64,000 bases of DNA from Flaccisagitta enflata. Lineage: Eukaryota; Chaetognatha; Sagittoidea; Aphragmophora. The stretch's first letter is position 1. Each line of letters starts with the position of its first letter. Location: assembly GCA_965153355.1 (NCBI GenBank), contig OZ231128.1, positions 14,756,001 through 14,820,000 on the forward strand, in the 5' to 3' direction. The notes under the pieces were generated by a model. The model was not told the origin of the DNA. It saw nothing but the letters and a program-made list of their open reading frames with translations, and did not search any database. Below, one piece after another: positions 1 through 11,681 of this stretch. Position numbers and translations under genes: made by a program.

Positions 1-400
1 GATCAACAAAGCCATAGAAACATTCTTTAAAGTATTTTGTCTTGATACGCTTCACATTGGAAGTTTGCTAATGAATTATTTTCGTCGCATAATTGAAATG
101 TCACTCGAACTATTATCAGCCATAAACAAGGTGTGTATTTAGTTACGATTGATTGATTGTATGCTTGATTGACGATTGCTTGACCGATTGATTGACATAT
201 TGACTGATTTTCTAGGTTTTAATCATGTGTCTCTGTAACTCATTTCTTTTGCAGTATTGAATCTATCCTCGATGATCCATTCTAATACGTTTGCGGCTTT
301 ATTTGACCTAGACAAACTAGACAGGGACATAGAAAGGGCGCTATTTAGTACATTTTCGATATCAGACCAAACAGTAGAGGTAGAGGGAGATATGCGATAA
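1..400. other. non-coding, no feature recognised
   Basis: No coding frame or RNA gene is visible. A short GATT-rich patch lies at about 147-205. The rest is unique-looking AT-rich DNA. Confidence 0.5.
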
Positions 401-404
401 AATA

Positions 405-655
405 AACAAAAGGTAGTGAGTGGGGTAGGTAGGAGGTAGGGGTTGGTAGGAGATTGGGTAGGAGGGTAGGTAGGAGATGGGGTTAGTTAGATAGGAGAAG
501 GTAGGATGTATGGGTAGAAGGGTAGGCAGGGGTAGGTAGGTGGGAGGTTGGAGTAGGTAGGTAGGAGGTAGGGCTGGGTCAAAGGTGGGGGTAGCAGAGT
601 GGGTGGGAGGTAGTGGTAGGAGGGTAGGAAGAAGGTAGGGGTAGGTTGGGGGAGA
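405..655 (+). repeat. G-rich degenerate minisatellite (GGTAGGTAGGAGGTAGGG-like)
   Basis: Irregular repeats of GGTAGG and GGAGGTAGGG run through this stretch with strong purine bias on the plus strand. Unit length varies, so it is an old or unstable array. Confidence 0.8.
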
Positions 656-719
656 AACTTAGATCAGGAGTAGAACGAAAGAGTCTTATTCCAAGCCAAC
701 TTTAAGGCTATGTAAATAG

Positions 720-1080
720 TACAGAAAATTGGGAAGGAATAAGAAAAAACTTTAAATTTAAACTTAAAAACTAAAAACTTAAAAATTTTGAAAAATGAAA
801 AAACTTCAAACTTAAATTTTTTAGAAAACTTAAAAATTTTTTAAAACTTTAAAACTTTGAAATTTTTTAAAAAGATTTCCAAAAACTTTTAAATTTTTTT
901 TCAAACTTTTCAAAAAATTTTAAAATCCAAAAACTGAAAAAACCTTTTCAAAACTTTAAGACTTAGAAACTTAGAATTTGAAACTTAAAATTCAAAACTT
1001 GAAATTGAAAATTTAACTAAAATGAAAACTAGAAGTCTTGATTTTTGAAAAACCTTAAAAATATATTCAAAACCTGTGAA
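720..1080. repeat. AT-rich degenerate repeat (AAACTTAAAATTTT-like)
   Basis: Runs of AAACTT, AAATTTT and TTTTTAAA recur with no fixed period. Cryptic simple sequence with no coding potential. Confidence 0.7.
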
Positions 1081-1236
1081 AATCATAAGAGCAACCGGCA
1101 TATTACCTATAGTAAGTCAAGCAAAAGAGTAAGCAACAACTGCTAAAGTCTATGTAAATAGTACACAAGCAACAGTAGCCAAATGCTAAAATCATTGAGG
1201 CTATGTAAATAGTCCACCATGCTTAAAGCAAAGACT

Positions 1237-3185
1237 CTAAGGTTGACTTAAGTAACTAAAAATATCACTTCGTGAGTCGAAACCGGGTACAGGCTGGGAG
1301 AAGGACATAGGGACAGGCAAGGCAGATTGACCAGATACAGGCTGGGAGAAGGACATAGGGACAGGCAGGGCAGATTGACCAGATACAGGCTGAGAGGATG
1401 TAGAGACATCTAAAGCAGATTGACTGTCACAGCGTTCATTCATTATGCGTTTGAACCAGGCATTGAAATCAAAGGGAAGAGACCACTTTTGAAACTCAGA
1501 GATATACTTTCTTACTGCTTTACAAAATTCCTTTTCAAGCCGAGAGATAATGTAACCACGTCCTTTCAGAACAATACCTAAATGTCTAGTCCTTGTCTCA
1601 AAATCACAGCGATTAGAACACAACCTTTGGAATCGAATGACCTGACTTTAAAAAACTCGATAACATAGACCATTATCAATGTTGCTTTCAAGGAAGGGAA
1701 AAGGGATGACTTCAAAGGGGAAATGATCTGTCTTACAATAAACCTTTGTAGTACAAATAGAGTTTGCAATGCTAACCTCCATATCAAGAACATTAGCCTT
1801 ACTGGGATCTTCATTTTCCTGCGTTAACGACAAGCTCTGTGGATAAATCTCTCTAGCAATATCAATGAAGTTGGGACAATTAAGAGTAGTGCAATCGTCT
1901 CTGTAACGTCTGAAAAACTTAAGCCTGCAAGCATCTTCCCTTAAACTGGAGGAGATCTAAGATTTAACGTAACGAAATTCATCAACCATCAAAGAGCAAT
2001 CAGAGAGCCAACCAAAAATTTTGCCACCCATGACAATACCTTTTACTTGCTGAAAGATGTGACCAAAAGCCTTGATATAAGTTTCTTTAACCAAAAAAGA
2101 AACCATATCTAAAACCTCACCAACTGTGTAAGAATCTGATTCACTAGCATTATGCCTTATCATAATCTATCTTGATACAACTCTTACCGCTATTTTTACT
2201 CAAAGTGTCAAGCAGCCATCGGATGTTGGAAAGCAGATGTTCATGATCAAACAGAGTGTAAAGTGTGGAGAAATCATTAATAGAAATGGAAGCAACCAAA
2301 CCGTATGCACCATCAAACATATCTTTCACTTCAGTACTAGTCTCGACATCAAAGCAATATTTAATACCTGAGTAGCTCTCATATACCTTACAAAGGTTTC
2401 GAAAGTGTGATTTGCACATCTTCAGGATCTTGGCTACTTTATCATCCAGCATAGAAGTTACAGTATTCACATTACCGGCGATATATCTCATTTTTGGTGG
2501 GTTTTTATGAAATTTAGGTGTTTGATATAGAACAGCTAGGTTGAGCTGTGAGCTAGGGGGAGTGATTGAAAATCTCAAAAGATCATTTTTTAATCTATCA
2601 CAGACAACTTGTTCACTATCGGGGCAAAATAAATAAGTTTCATTACCTGGTGTTGGATTGTTTAAACCTAATTCTTCAGCTAATCTTAAGAAATAAAATT
2701 TTTTACAAGTAAATGCATAGTTGCCTGCTGCTTTGTCAACTACGGTAATGACGAATTTTTCTTGTAACCTCTCTAATTCATTCAAACATGATCTTTTGCT
2801 TAATGTGGGTACATTAAACCTTGTATCTTTAGCAATTGATTGTAATTTTTCATCAAAGTTAGAAATGATACATTTTTTCCATAGTTTTAATGCTGAATGA
2901 GGGATTTGAAATTTTTTAGAAATTTTACTCATGAGAGTTTTACAATTATTTCTAAATTTTTCTTTTATAGAACCAAGATTGAAGCGCGGGATGTCTCTGA
3001 ACTTGGTTCCAAATGAACATAGTTTACGTAGGTCAGTCTCCTGAATGATATTCAGATCACCTGTTTACTTATTTTTTTCATTTTTTGCTAGTTTAAGACA
3101 TTTAAGTAAACAAAAATGAATAGAAAAATTTTCAGTAGCACTGATAGAAAGTTTTACTGTGAGCTTTTTGCGCCACACTTACCGT
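1237..3185 (-). pseudogene. broken reverse transcriptase (Penelope-like/non-LTR type)
   Basis: Read on the minus strand, this is one decayed reverse transcriptase of about 640 codons. An N-terminal part (from about 3185) leads into VVDKAAGNY near 2735. Palm motif A is INDFSTLYT near 2265, motif B is VKGIVMGG near 2030, and the catalytic motif C is RYRDDC near 1900. A C-terminal region follows with QRLCSNRCDFETR and LEKEFCKAV, then two copies of an SGQSALPVPMSFSQP repeat. The DFSTLYT and RYRDD forms are typical of Penelope-like and related reverse transcriptases; no GIY-YIG endonuclease is visible downstream. The frame is broken by in-frame stops at 3065-3067 (TAA), 1957-1959 (TAG) and 1648-1650 (TAA), and by a one-base frameshift near 2150-2160. 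Catalytic residues survive, so the element is inactive but not ancient. The exact clade is uncertain. Confidence 0.85.
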
Positions 3186-3361
3186 CTCTAAATTCTAAAG
3201 ATAACTTTGAATTGATGTGGAGAGCAGAATAACTAACTCAGCACTATGAAATTTGGGGACAAAAATTGGAACAAATTTTTTGCATGGAATTTTTTTCAGA
3301 ATTGATCTACCATGTTTTAAAGTCAAATGGCAATGTTTTTTTTTTTTTTTTTTGGTGTTAT

Positions 3362-3381
3362 TTGATGTGAAACACACTGTA
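3362..3381 (+). mobile_element. solo terminal end of a fold-back DNA element
   Basis: TTGATGTGAAACAC followed by CTGTA closely matches the right end of the 1.5-kb fold-back element at 26368-27846. No partner inverted end was found upstream, so this is a fragment. It abuts a T-run at 3339-3355. Confidence 0.5.
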
Positions 3382-3655
3382 CTAACAATTTCAATATAAA
3401 GATATGATGAATATTAGGGGAAAAAACACATATTGCCGCAGGTGTAGATGTACTTTTTTCCTAGGTAGTATTTTGTCGGAATTGTGGGGTCATTTACTCC
3501 TTAAGATCAACTTTCAGGCACCCCTCAAATGGAGACACATCGTTTCTCTTCACCTGAACGACAAGAAAGACAAAATGCCGAACAATCAGGTTTCAATTCC
3601 CACTGGGCAAAACATTGAAACTACTTTCGGTTTGGTCAGGCCGGGGATTTCTTTC

Positions 3656-4008
<353 letters not shown>

Positions 4009-4795
4009 AAAAAAGATACACAACCTACTCAAACGTCTCAAAAAATATGGAAAAACCGGAATGTAGGTCTCAAAAAAAAAAAAAAACTAAAAACATTCTT
4101 CGGCCTTGTTTCGTTTTTCTTTTCTTCTTATTTTTTTTTTCTTTTTTTGCCGTAAAACGTGATGATTGTTTGTTTTTTGTTTTGTTTTGTTTTTTTTTTT
4201 GTCAATGATTTTTACGCCGCAATCATGTTATGATTTTTTTGAAGCATAAAATTCATTTTTCATCGCCACAGAATGACAAACAATCTGACCAATGGACTGA
4301 TAGACAGACACGAGAGTTTTCTATAATGTTAGCGTGTACATTGCACCCGGACCCGGACAGTCCACCTGATTATGTGCAATGTCATTGCACTCGTTGGGGA
4401 TGTGATTCGAAAACCACTTGAAAATGGCAATGGTTACTGACAGAGAAGCAACAATCGACTTACAGCGGCTGAATGGAGATGAAAAGTACGAACCAATACA
4501 ATGCTAAAAAAACGTTGATGCGACTAAGAATGACAAACAAAAAAGAAAATTGCGCTTTAAACGTGAGAAAAGCAAATGCGCAGAAAATTGATGGAAAACG
4601 TGCAAAAAAAAAAAAAAAGAAGAAGAAGAAAAAAAGAAAAGAAAGGAATACGTGAAAGTGCAAAAAAAAAAAATTAGGGCACAAAGAAAGAAAGAAAGGA
4701 AGAAAAGAGCAAGAGAAGATAACACGCTGAGTCGCTGTCAAAAAGATATCTTTTCTTGATGTATTCAAGCGACAAATACCGTATCCATCTCTTTT
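4009..4795. other. low-complexity DNA with A- and T-runs, no gene
   Basis: Several homopolymer runs (A at about 4070-4085 and 4607-4618, T at about 4130-4145 and 4190-4200) separated by unremarkable DNA. No coding feature is supported. Confidence 0.5.
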
Positions 4796-4980
<185 letters not shown>

Positions 4981-5157
4981 CGCGCGCGGTCTCTCACGCG
5001 CTACTTTACGACTTTCCCGCTCTTCTCTTCCGGTTCTCCTGCGTGATCTGGGGACGCTCATAAAATCAGCCAACGTTTGAAGACAATTTCTTTTTGCCAC
5101 CCTGCCTGTAACTTGTTTCTTTTCATTGGTCCACTTTTGGGTACCGGGACCTTTGCT

Positions 5158-5500
5158 TCCTCTCCTTCTTCTCTTCTTTTCTTCTTCTCTGCTCCCCCCC
5201 CCCCCAAAAGTTTTGAAGGCCAAATATCAGCCTTCGGGCCCCAATCCCTGCCTCGAGGTTTCAATCCCAGCCGCAAGGCTCCAATCCCAGCTCCATGGCT
5301 CTGATCCAAGATTTCAGCCTCCATTGTGAGCCTCAAGGCTCCAATCCCGGCCCCAAAGTTCAAACCCAAGCCTCAAGGCTCGGAACCCAGCCTGCAGTTT
5401 TCAACGATTCAATCCTAACCTCATGGCTTCAATCCCAGCCTTGTGGCTCAAATCCCAGCCACATGGCTAAAATCCCAGCCTTATAGCTCAAATTCCTAGC
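5158..5500 (-). mobile_element. family A core, ends missing
   Basis: A CTTCTT-rich patch leads into about 13 degenerate ~20-bp units of the type GGCTCCAATCCCAGCCT. This is the core organisation of family A, but neither conserved GGGCAGCGG end is present. Probably a truncated or eroded copy. Confidence 0.6.
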
Positions 5501-5519
5501 CTCAATGCTCATATCATAG

Positions 5520-6440
5520 CCCAGCATACATCATCGGCCCGCTCACTCGTTTTACACTTGTGGGTGGCCATAACTTTCTTAGAGGATTTGATTATTACAT
5601 GCATCTAAAACAATTTCACGGCGTTCACCCCTAGCGGTGGCTATAAACTGTGTGTTCTGTATTGTCCTTACAAAACATATTTGATCGAACAGACTAGCAA
5701 CTCATCAAGCTTCTGTTTATAGAGAAACTCTAAGTGATCTCCCAGGTGGGGCTGGCTGGGGCCACGGCGCCTAGATGTGATGCACCTGTTTTGACAGGGG
5801 GTACCACCCCTTAACTGTCGGGATGGGTGTGTTGCGTTTGGATGCCTGGGTTTTGGCCGGCCTTGCAAGTGAGGAGATCACCTACACGAACTCAACTGAC
5901 ATATACTCTGTAAACAATATCTATACAATACAAAGTTAATCCATCCGAGTTTGCTTTCGTCCTTCTTAGATATTCCCGTTCTGCAGCTGTGGTGGCGGGG
6001 CGCCGCGGGCACGCTAATTTCTGCGAGAAAACGTGAAACATCAACCAGCATTATGGCGAATATCCCAAAACTCTAAAGCAACATAACAGGACGAAGTTGG
6101 TCACACTAAACACGCGATACCAATAAGATTTTTTTTAAACATTTAATTGCTTATTATAGAGCATTTGCAAGAGACTTCTCTCTTTTCCGGGTTGCAAACC
6201 TACAAGCCTCCGAAAAAAATACACGGAGTGCAATGAGTAAATATACTGTATCTCTTCCGTTGATTAAAAATGACTCTCTATTTGATGAATCGGTTATGCG
6301 AATTTTGTATCCATCCAAAACACGTCTTGCATTGCATTGGATTAATGGCTTACTTGTGATCCCCTCTGCAAACTTTGTTGACATATTGTGCCTTTATACA
6401 TGTCTAAGAGAAATATATGTTTTACTTTACTTTACTTTAC
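5520..6440. other. non-repetitive stretch with a GC-rich, hairpin-prone block
   Basis: Between about 5730 and 5885 the DNA is GC-rich and holds short inverted repeats (CCTGTTTTGACAGG; GGGGTACCACCCC; GTGATCTCC pairing with GGAGATCAC). It is not a tRNA, 5S rRNA or major snRNA that I recognise. The open frames at 6154-6384 (minus) and 6233-6481 (plus) overlap each other and match nothing I know. A TTTAC repeat lies at 6419-6440. Confidence 0.4.
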
Positions 6441-6443
6441 CAA

Positions 6444-6531
6444 GGGGCCACTGCCTCACCTCCAGATCAAACATACACTAACTTAAGGGCAATGGGTGCC
6501 GCTGACCATCTGACGCTTTTGCGACTATTTT
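6444..6531 (-). mobile_element. family A head-end fragment
   Basis: Reads GGGGCCACTGCC through to CCGCTGACCATCTGACGCTTTTGCGACTATT in pieces, which is the extra ~90-bp head of family A on the minus strand. It is followed after ~14 bp by the tail end of another copy, so two family A copies lie head to tail. Confidence 0.7.
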
Positions 6532-6540
6532 CTTTTTCCC

Positions 6541-6840
6541 TTTTTGGGCTGCGGCCCCGAAGGAGTTGATGACCTATGCTTCCACACATATGGGGAATTT
6601 TCTCCTCCTTCTTCTTCTCCTTCGTGCCTCTTCTCAAATCCCAGTCTCGAGGCCCAAGTTCCATTCTCGAGGCCCAAATCCCAGTCTCAAGGCCCAAATC
6701 CCAGTCTCAAGGCCCAAACCCTAGCCTCAAGGGCAAAATCCTAGCCTGGAGGCCCAGATCCCAGCCTTGAGGCCCAAATCTCAGCCTTGGGGTTCATGTC
6801 CAAGCCAAGAGGCCCAGATCCCAACCTTGTGGAACAGTTT
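6541..6840 (-). mobile_element. family A copy, head end missing
   Basis: Starts with TTTTTGGGCTGCGGCCCC, then GATGACCTATGCTTCCACA, a CTCCTTCTT patch and about nine ~20-bp core units (GGCCCAAATCCCAGTCTCAA-like). The second inverted end is absent. Confidence 0.8.
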
Positions 6841-7237
6841 CAAATTCAGAAGTTTCGACTAAATGACAGCAACCAAACTACTGACTGACCATCTCAGGAA
6901 CTGGGGATGTTTGGTAGTTCTTAGTTGCTGTTCGTATTTGCAAGTTACCCGCTTGTCAACAAGTCAATGGACAATATGACATCAAAATGACATCAATAAC
7001 TCACTACTCAAATCAAGATTTTTTTCGTCGACTCTACAATCAATCTTTCAGTCGGTCCATCTGTCCATCCGTCTAAGGTAGCCGTGTATACTGCCGTATT
7101 TTCAAACTAGTAAAAACACTTTCTAATATAAAAGGTGGATAGGCAAAAAAGAATAAACACTTAATTAGCCAAAAACAATTCCGATGTGTTTGAGCATGAG
7201 TCCATCTTTTCTCTCCGATGATTTGTTCCCAATTGAC

Positions 7238-7238
<1 letters not shown>
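6841..7238. other. no feature recognised
   Basis: Unique-looking DNA. I see no coding frame or repeat structure. Confidence 0.4.

Positions 7239-7296
<58 letters not shown>
7239..7296 (+). repeat. (CT)n array
   Basis: About 28 CT units with one CTTT near the right edge. Confidence 0.95.
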
Positions 7297-7299
<3 letters not shown>

Positions 7300-8344
7300 G
7301 AATGTATATGAGGACTCAAAAACGCGGTCTAGTCAAGCGAGGATGGGGCTGAACCACAGGCTGATGACAGGATTCAAGGAAGATGGGCAAAGTTGTCAGT
7401 TGGGATTCGCAGAAGCAGAAGCAGAAGAAGCGAAAAAGATGATAAGCGGTTATTCCGGGTCATAAATGAGGTCGCGATGAGGTCAACTTTTCCTCCATCT
7501 TTGGAAGTTAAGCATAACCGCATTTTTGGAAAGTATATACAAGAAAGAATGAGTCACAAACTGCATTAACGACAAAAATGAAAAAAGCGAAAGAAATAGA
7601 TAGATGAAAGAATGAAAAATAATGGAACTGAAGGGTTGACAGACAGACCGGGACGATCGACCAAATGCAAAGTCACAGACAAGTATAAACAATTAAATGC
7701 TTGATCATCACTTGGACCAACAAATGTAAGTATAACAATTAAATACTTGTTCAACAAAAGTAAGAAACCGTCTTGAATTGCCGAATATTTTTGTTTTTCT
7801 CCATCGCTAGTTATCATGTAACAGGATGAGTCCTTAGGTCTGGAGGTCTACAGGTAAAAATATAGGTGGGCCTATCTAGAATTTTTACCGGCAAATGTGC
7901 AACCATGTTTTTTTAACGTTTTTCTTTTTTCGTTTTTTTTTTTTTTTTTTTTTGTCTTCGTTTTCTGCCCACTTGGTCAGTCCTCTGCTCGCTTAGTCCA
8001 TTGTTTCCAAAGTTTCATGGGTCATGGCTAAGTCAACAGCACAAGTTCATCTGTTCCAGGCAATGCACCTCATTATTCAACCAAGCAAAACAGAGAAATC
8101 ACCGTTACTTGAGCATACTATCGAAAAAATGGATGTTCCCGCACGTTTTGATACATATATCCTAAACGATTCAACCAATTTTCAAATTTCCAAGTGATCT
8201 GTGCAAACCGCGTGTCTCTATCTCAATGGGCTTAAAATCTATTCGACTGTGAATGAAATTGTTCCTTTTGAAAGTTTCTTAAAACATTTGCTGCTCTAGG
8301 AGGGGTTGCCTGGTGAAATCCAGTAAAAACATCTAACTAGATCC
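7297..8344. other. no gene recognised; T-run at 7935-7953
   Basis: Short unsupported frames only. A 19-base T-run sits at about 7935-7953. The remainder is non-repetitive to the eye. Confidence 0.4.
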
Positions 8345-8526
8345 TTCTATTCTTCCATACGTTCTCGGTCATCCATCACGATTCTCCCTATGCCCTTTCC
8401 CCCTACCCCCCTTTTCCACATATTGCTCAAAACCCCCTTCTCTTGATTACCTTACCTACTCTTCCTCTATCCATTCTTGGTCATCTATCACGTTTCCCCC
8501 CTTCAACTTTTCCCCTACACCCCTTT
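8345..8526 (+). repeat. 111-bp satellite, left part (about 1.6 units)
   Basis: GGTCATCTATCACG-type units, spaced 110-111 bp, with CTACACCCCTTTT near the unit edge. The array is cut off by a family A insertion and resumes at 9164. Confidence 0.85.
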
Positions 8527-9163
8527 TTTGGGCAGCGGCCCCGAAGGGGCCGATGACCTATGCTTTCACATATGCAGAAATTTCTCCTTCTCCTTCTCCT
8601 TCTCCTTCTCCTTCTTCTTCGTACCCCCCCCTCAGATTCCAGGCCCATATCTCAGCCTCAAGACCCAAATTCCAGCCTGGAGGCTCAAATCCCAGCCTGG
8701 AGGCTCAAATTCCAGCCTGGAGGCTCAAATTCCAGCCTCGAGGCTCAAATTCCAACCTCGAGGCTCAAATTCCAACCTCAAGGCTCAAATTCCAGCCTCA
8801 ATTCCCAGCTTCGGGGCTCAAATCCCAGTCTCGAGGCTCAAATCCCAGCCACAAGGCTCAAATTCCAGCCTTGAGGCTCAAAGCTCAGCCTTGAGGCTCA
8901 AATCTCAGCCTCGAGGCTCAAATCCCGGCCTTGAGGCTCAAATCCCGGCCTTGAGGCTCAAATCTGAGTCCTGAGGCTCAAATCCCAGACTCGAGGCTCA
9001 AATCCCAGCCTCAAGGCCCTAATTCCAGCCTTGAGGCTCAAATAAAGACAGCATAGGTCATCGGCCCCTTCGGGGCCGCTGCCCCTCTAACCACCTCACA
9101 CCCACATAAACTCACATAGGGGCAACGGGTACCGCTGACCATCTAACGCTTTTGCGACTATTT
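8527..9163 (-). mobile_element. family A copy inserted inside the 111-bp satellite
   Basis: Full minus-oriented copy. The tail TTTGGGCAGCGGCCCC starts near 8527; then CCTATGCTTTCACATA, a CTCCTT patch at 8583-8617 and about 20 core units (GGCTCAAATCCCAGCCTCGA) to about 9045. The inverted inner end GCATAGGTCATCGGCCCC is at 9050-9068, and the ~90-bp head ends in CGCTTTTGCGACTATT. Satellite units flank both sides, joining at the TTTT of the unit, which marks both edges of the insertion. Confidence 0.9.
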
Positions 9164-9949
9164 CATTATTGCTCTAACCCCCCTTCTCTTGACTACCTTA
9201 CCTACTCTTCCTCCATCCATTCTTGGTCATCTATCATGTCTCCCCCCTTTGACTTTTCCCCTACACCCCTTTTCTACTATTGCTCAAACCCCCTTCTTTT
9301 GACTAACTTACCTACTCTTCCTCCATCCATTCTTGGTCATCTATCACGTTTCCCCCCTTCGACTTTTCCCCTACACCCCTTTTCCATTATTGCTCAAACC
9401 CCCCTTCTCTTGACTACCTTACCTACTCTTCCTCCATCCATTCTTGGTCATCTATCATGTTTCCCCCCTTCGACTTTTCCCCTACACCCCTTTTCCGTTA
9501 TTGCTCAAACCCCCCTTCTCTTGACTACCTTACCTACTCTTCCTCCATCCATTTTTGGTCATCTATCACGTTTCCCCCCTTCGACTTCTCCCCTACACCC
9601 CTTTTCCATTACTGCTCAAACCCCCCTTCTCTTGACTACCTTACCTACTCTTCCTCCATCCATTCTTGGTCATCTATCACGTCTCCCCCCTTCGACTTTT
9701 CCCCTACACCCCTTTTCTATTATTGCTCAAAACCCCCTTCTCTTGACTACCTTACCTACTCTTCCTCCATCCATTTTTGGTCATCTATCACGTTTCCCCC
9801 CTTCGACTTCTCCCCTACACCCCTTTTCCATTACTGCTCAAACCCCCCTTCTCTTGACTACCTTACCTACTCTTCCTCCATCCATTCTTGGTCATCTATC
9901 ATGTTTCCCCCCTTCGACTTTTCCCCTACACCCCTTTTCCATTATTGCC
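9164..9949 (+). repeat. 111-bp satellite, right part (7 units)
   Basis: TGCTCAAAC landmarks fall at 9170, 9281, 9391, 9502, 9613, 9724, 9835 and 9946, a period of 110-111 bp. Units are highly alike. Since 111 is divisible by three, the array gives a spurious 273-residue frame. Confidence 0.95.
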
Positions 9950-10491
9950 AATGACCTATGCTTTCACACATAGGGGAAATTTTTCCTTCTTCTCCTTCTC
10001 CTCCTTCTCCGTCCACCCCCTTCGAAGCTCATATCCTGGCCTTGCGGCCCAAATTGCCTCAAGACCCAAATCCTAGCCTTGAGGCTCAGTACCAAACTTA
10101 TAGGCTCAAATCCCAACCTTGAGGCTCAATTCCCAACCTTGAGGCTCAAATCCCAGTCTAGAGGCCCATATCCCAGCCTCAAGGCTCACATCCCAGTCTC
10201 AAGGCTCAAATTCCAGCCAAAAGCCTCAAATCCAAGCCTCTAGCCTAGAATCCCGGCCTTGAGGCTCTATCACTGCCTCTTGGCCCAAATCACAGCCTTT
10301 AGGCTCAAATCACAACCTCAAGCATCAAATCTCAGCCTCGAGGCTCAAATCACAGCCTCATGGCTAAAATCACAGCCTTGAGGCTGAAATCCCATTATTG
10401 ATGCTCAAATTCAATCCCAGAGCTTCAAAATTTACTAAGCTTAGGTCATTGGCCCCTTCGGGGCCGCTGCCCCTCTCACCATCACACTAAC
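9949..10491 (-). mobile_element. family A copy ending the 111-bp satellite
   Basis: Starts within the satellite unit at CAATGACCTATGCTTTCACA (the tail's outer GGGCAGCGG is lost). It carries a CTCCTT patch and about 20 core units, and ends at AGGTCATTGGCCCCTTCGGGGCCGCTGCCCCT in pieces near 10480, with a few bases of the head. Core units near 10250-10400 have drifted. Confidence 0.85.
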
Positions 10492-10889
10492 ATTTTGACA
10501 AGAAGATAATATGTTTTTTCGTATTTGATTTTCTTCATGAATGTGCACTTGTGAGCCTCATTGAGAAACATGATCGAAATGATCTGAATAAAAAGCAACA
10601 AAATTGTGGCCAACTTGTCTAAAACGCATGTGACATTCGAATAGTCAAACAATATTTCAGTGTCAAGAATAACATCGACACTACTCTTAAGTATGATCAG
10701 AATGCTCTTTACTCGATACAGTATTTGAAAATGCCCACTTGTTGTCAACTTGAAACACAACCAACAACAGGCTGAGACAATTATAGTGGCAATTTTGACA
10801 AAAGTTGATGGAGTAATGCCACTTTTGAAAGAATAGTCTGAGGGCTCCTGCATCTGTGAGGTATCATTGGCCATCTTGATGGGTATCAA
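10482..10889 (-). CDS. unrecognised 135-codon open frame with two hydrophobic segments
   Basis: I do not recognise the product. The frame starts at MIPIKMANDTS and has two hydrophobic stretches, FVKIATIIVSACCWLCFKL at about residues 30-48 and LATILLLFIQIISIMFL at about 92-108, so a small membrane protein is conceivable. Against this, the last ~20 codons (CTFMKKIK...LLVKML) recur at 12095-12215 in DNA with a different upstream context, and the frame runs to the edge of a family A copy. That suggests it lies in a dispersed repeat. No intron or promoter evidence. More likely a chance frame than a gene. Confidence 0.2.
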   Translation of the reverse strand: MIPIKMANDTSQMQEPSDYSFKSGITPSTFVKIATIIVSACCWLCFKLTTSGHFQILYRVKSILIILKSSVDVILDTEILFDYSNVTCVLDKLATILLLFIQIISIMFLNEAHKCTFMKKIKYEKTYYLLVKMLV

Positions 10890-11085
10890 TGATTTTATCT
10901 ATCAAAAGTGATTATTTCTTGTTACTAGTCAGGCGTAAATATTTACACTTTTTTGAAAAATGTTACCATGACAAAGAAGTTTGTTTTCAGAACTTTTGCT
11001 ATGTATCAGAACTGAATGCTTATCCTAGGCGGTATAGTCCCTGATAAAATATTGGCATCCAAAATGGTATAATTCATGCTTAAAA

Positions 11086-11681
11086 GAAGTGAGATTTTGT
11101 TTTCTTCAATCAAGTTTTGGTCGAAGTTTGGCGCCCCCTGAAAACTAATAAAATGAAAATCCACTTGGATACAAAGGGTAAAAATGCTGCTTTGGAAAAA
11201 TGACTTTAAGAAATGTGTTGTTTAGAAGCAATATGAAGTTAAAATAAAAGCAGCACTCTTGTTTCTGTGTAAAGCAAACCTTGGTTCTTTAAGAAGATTC
11301 ATTGCAGAGGAATCAGTTTTTTTTCTTCAATGAAATTAAGTAGCCTCAATCACCGTCCTAGGTGATGATTTTATCCTTAGTAGTTACTGTTACTGTTACT
11401 GTTACTGTTTCCTTTATGGTGCTTTAAAAAAAAACTACTATCATCTTGATTTCTTCCTCGAGCGTAAAAGCACTAGAAACATAATCAGCGTTTAAGTCAA
11501 TGACTTACCTTTGTATTGGGCTTCTTTTTTCACATCAGGCTTTTTGACTGCGACTCAATTCAAGGAATCCATTGGGACCAGAAATTTCCAATGTCCAATG
11601 TTTTCTAATTAGCTATGAAGAATTGATAGAATGGTGTAAAAAATGATACTAGAAAAAAGCAAAACAATTGCTGTCGAGGCA
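11086..11681. other. no gene recognised
   Basis: Unique-looking AT-rich DNA apart from the short TTACTG repeat. May belong to the retrotransposon remnant to its right, but I see no motifs. Confidence 0.35.
11389..11412 (+). repeat. TTACTG hexanucleotide repeat
   Basis: Four consecutive TTACTG units. Confidence 0.8.

Noticed and set aside
5690-5885. tRNA, 5S rRNA or snRNA gene
   Set aside because: GTTCGATCA on the minus strand near 5685 recalls a B box, but no matching A box or cloverleaf could be drawn, and no 5S or U1/U2 signature is present.
9152-9973. 273-residue serine/proline-rich open frame
   Set aside because: It covers seven 111-bp satellite units; 111 is divisible by three.
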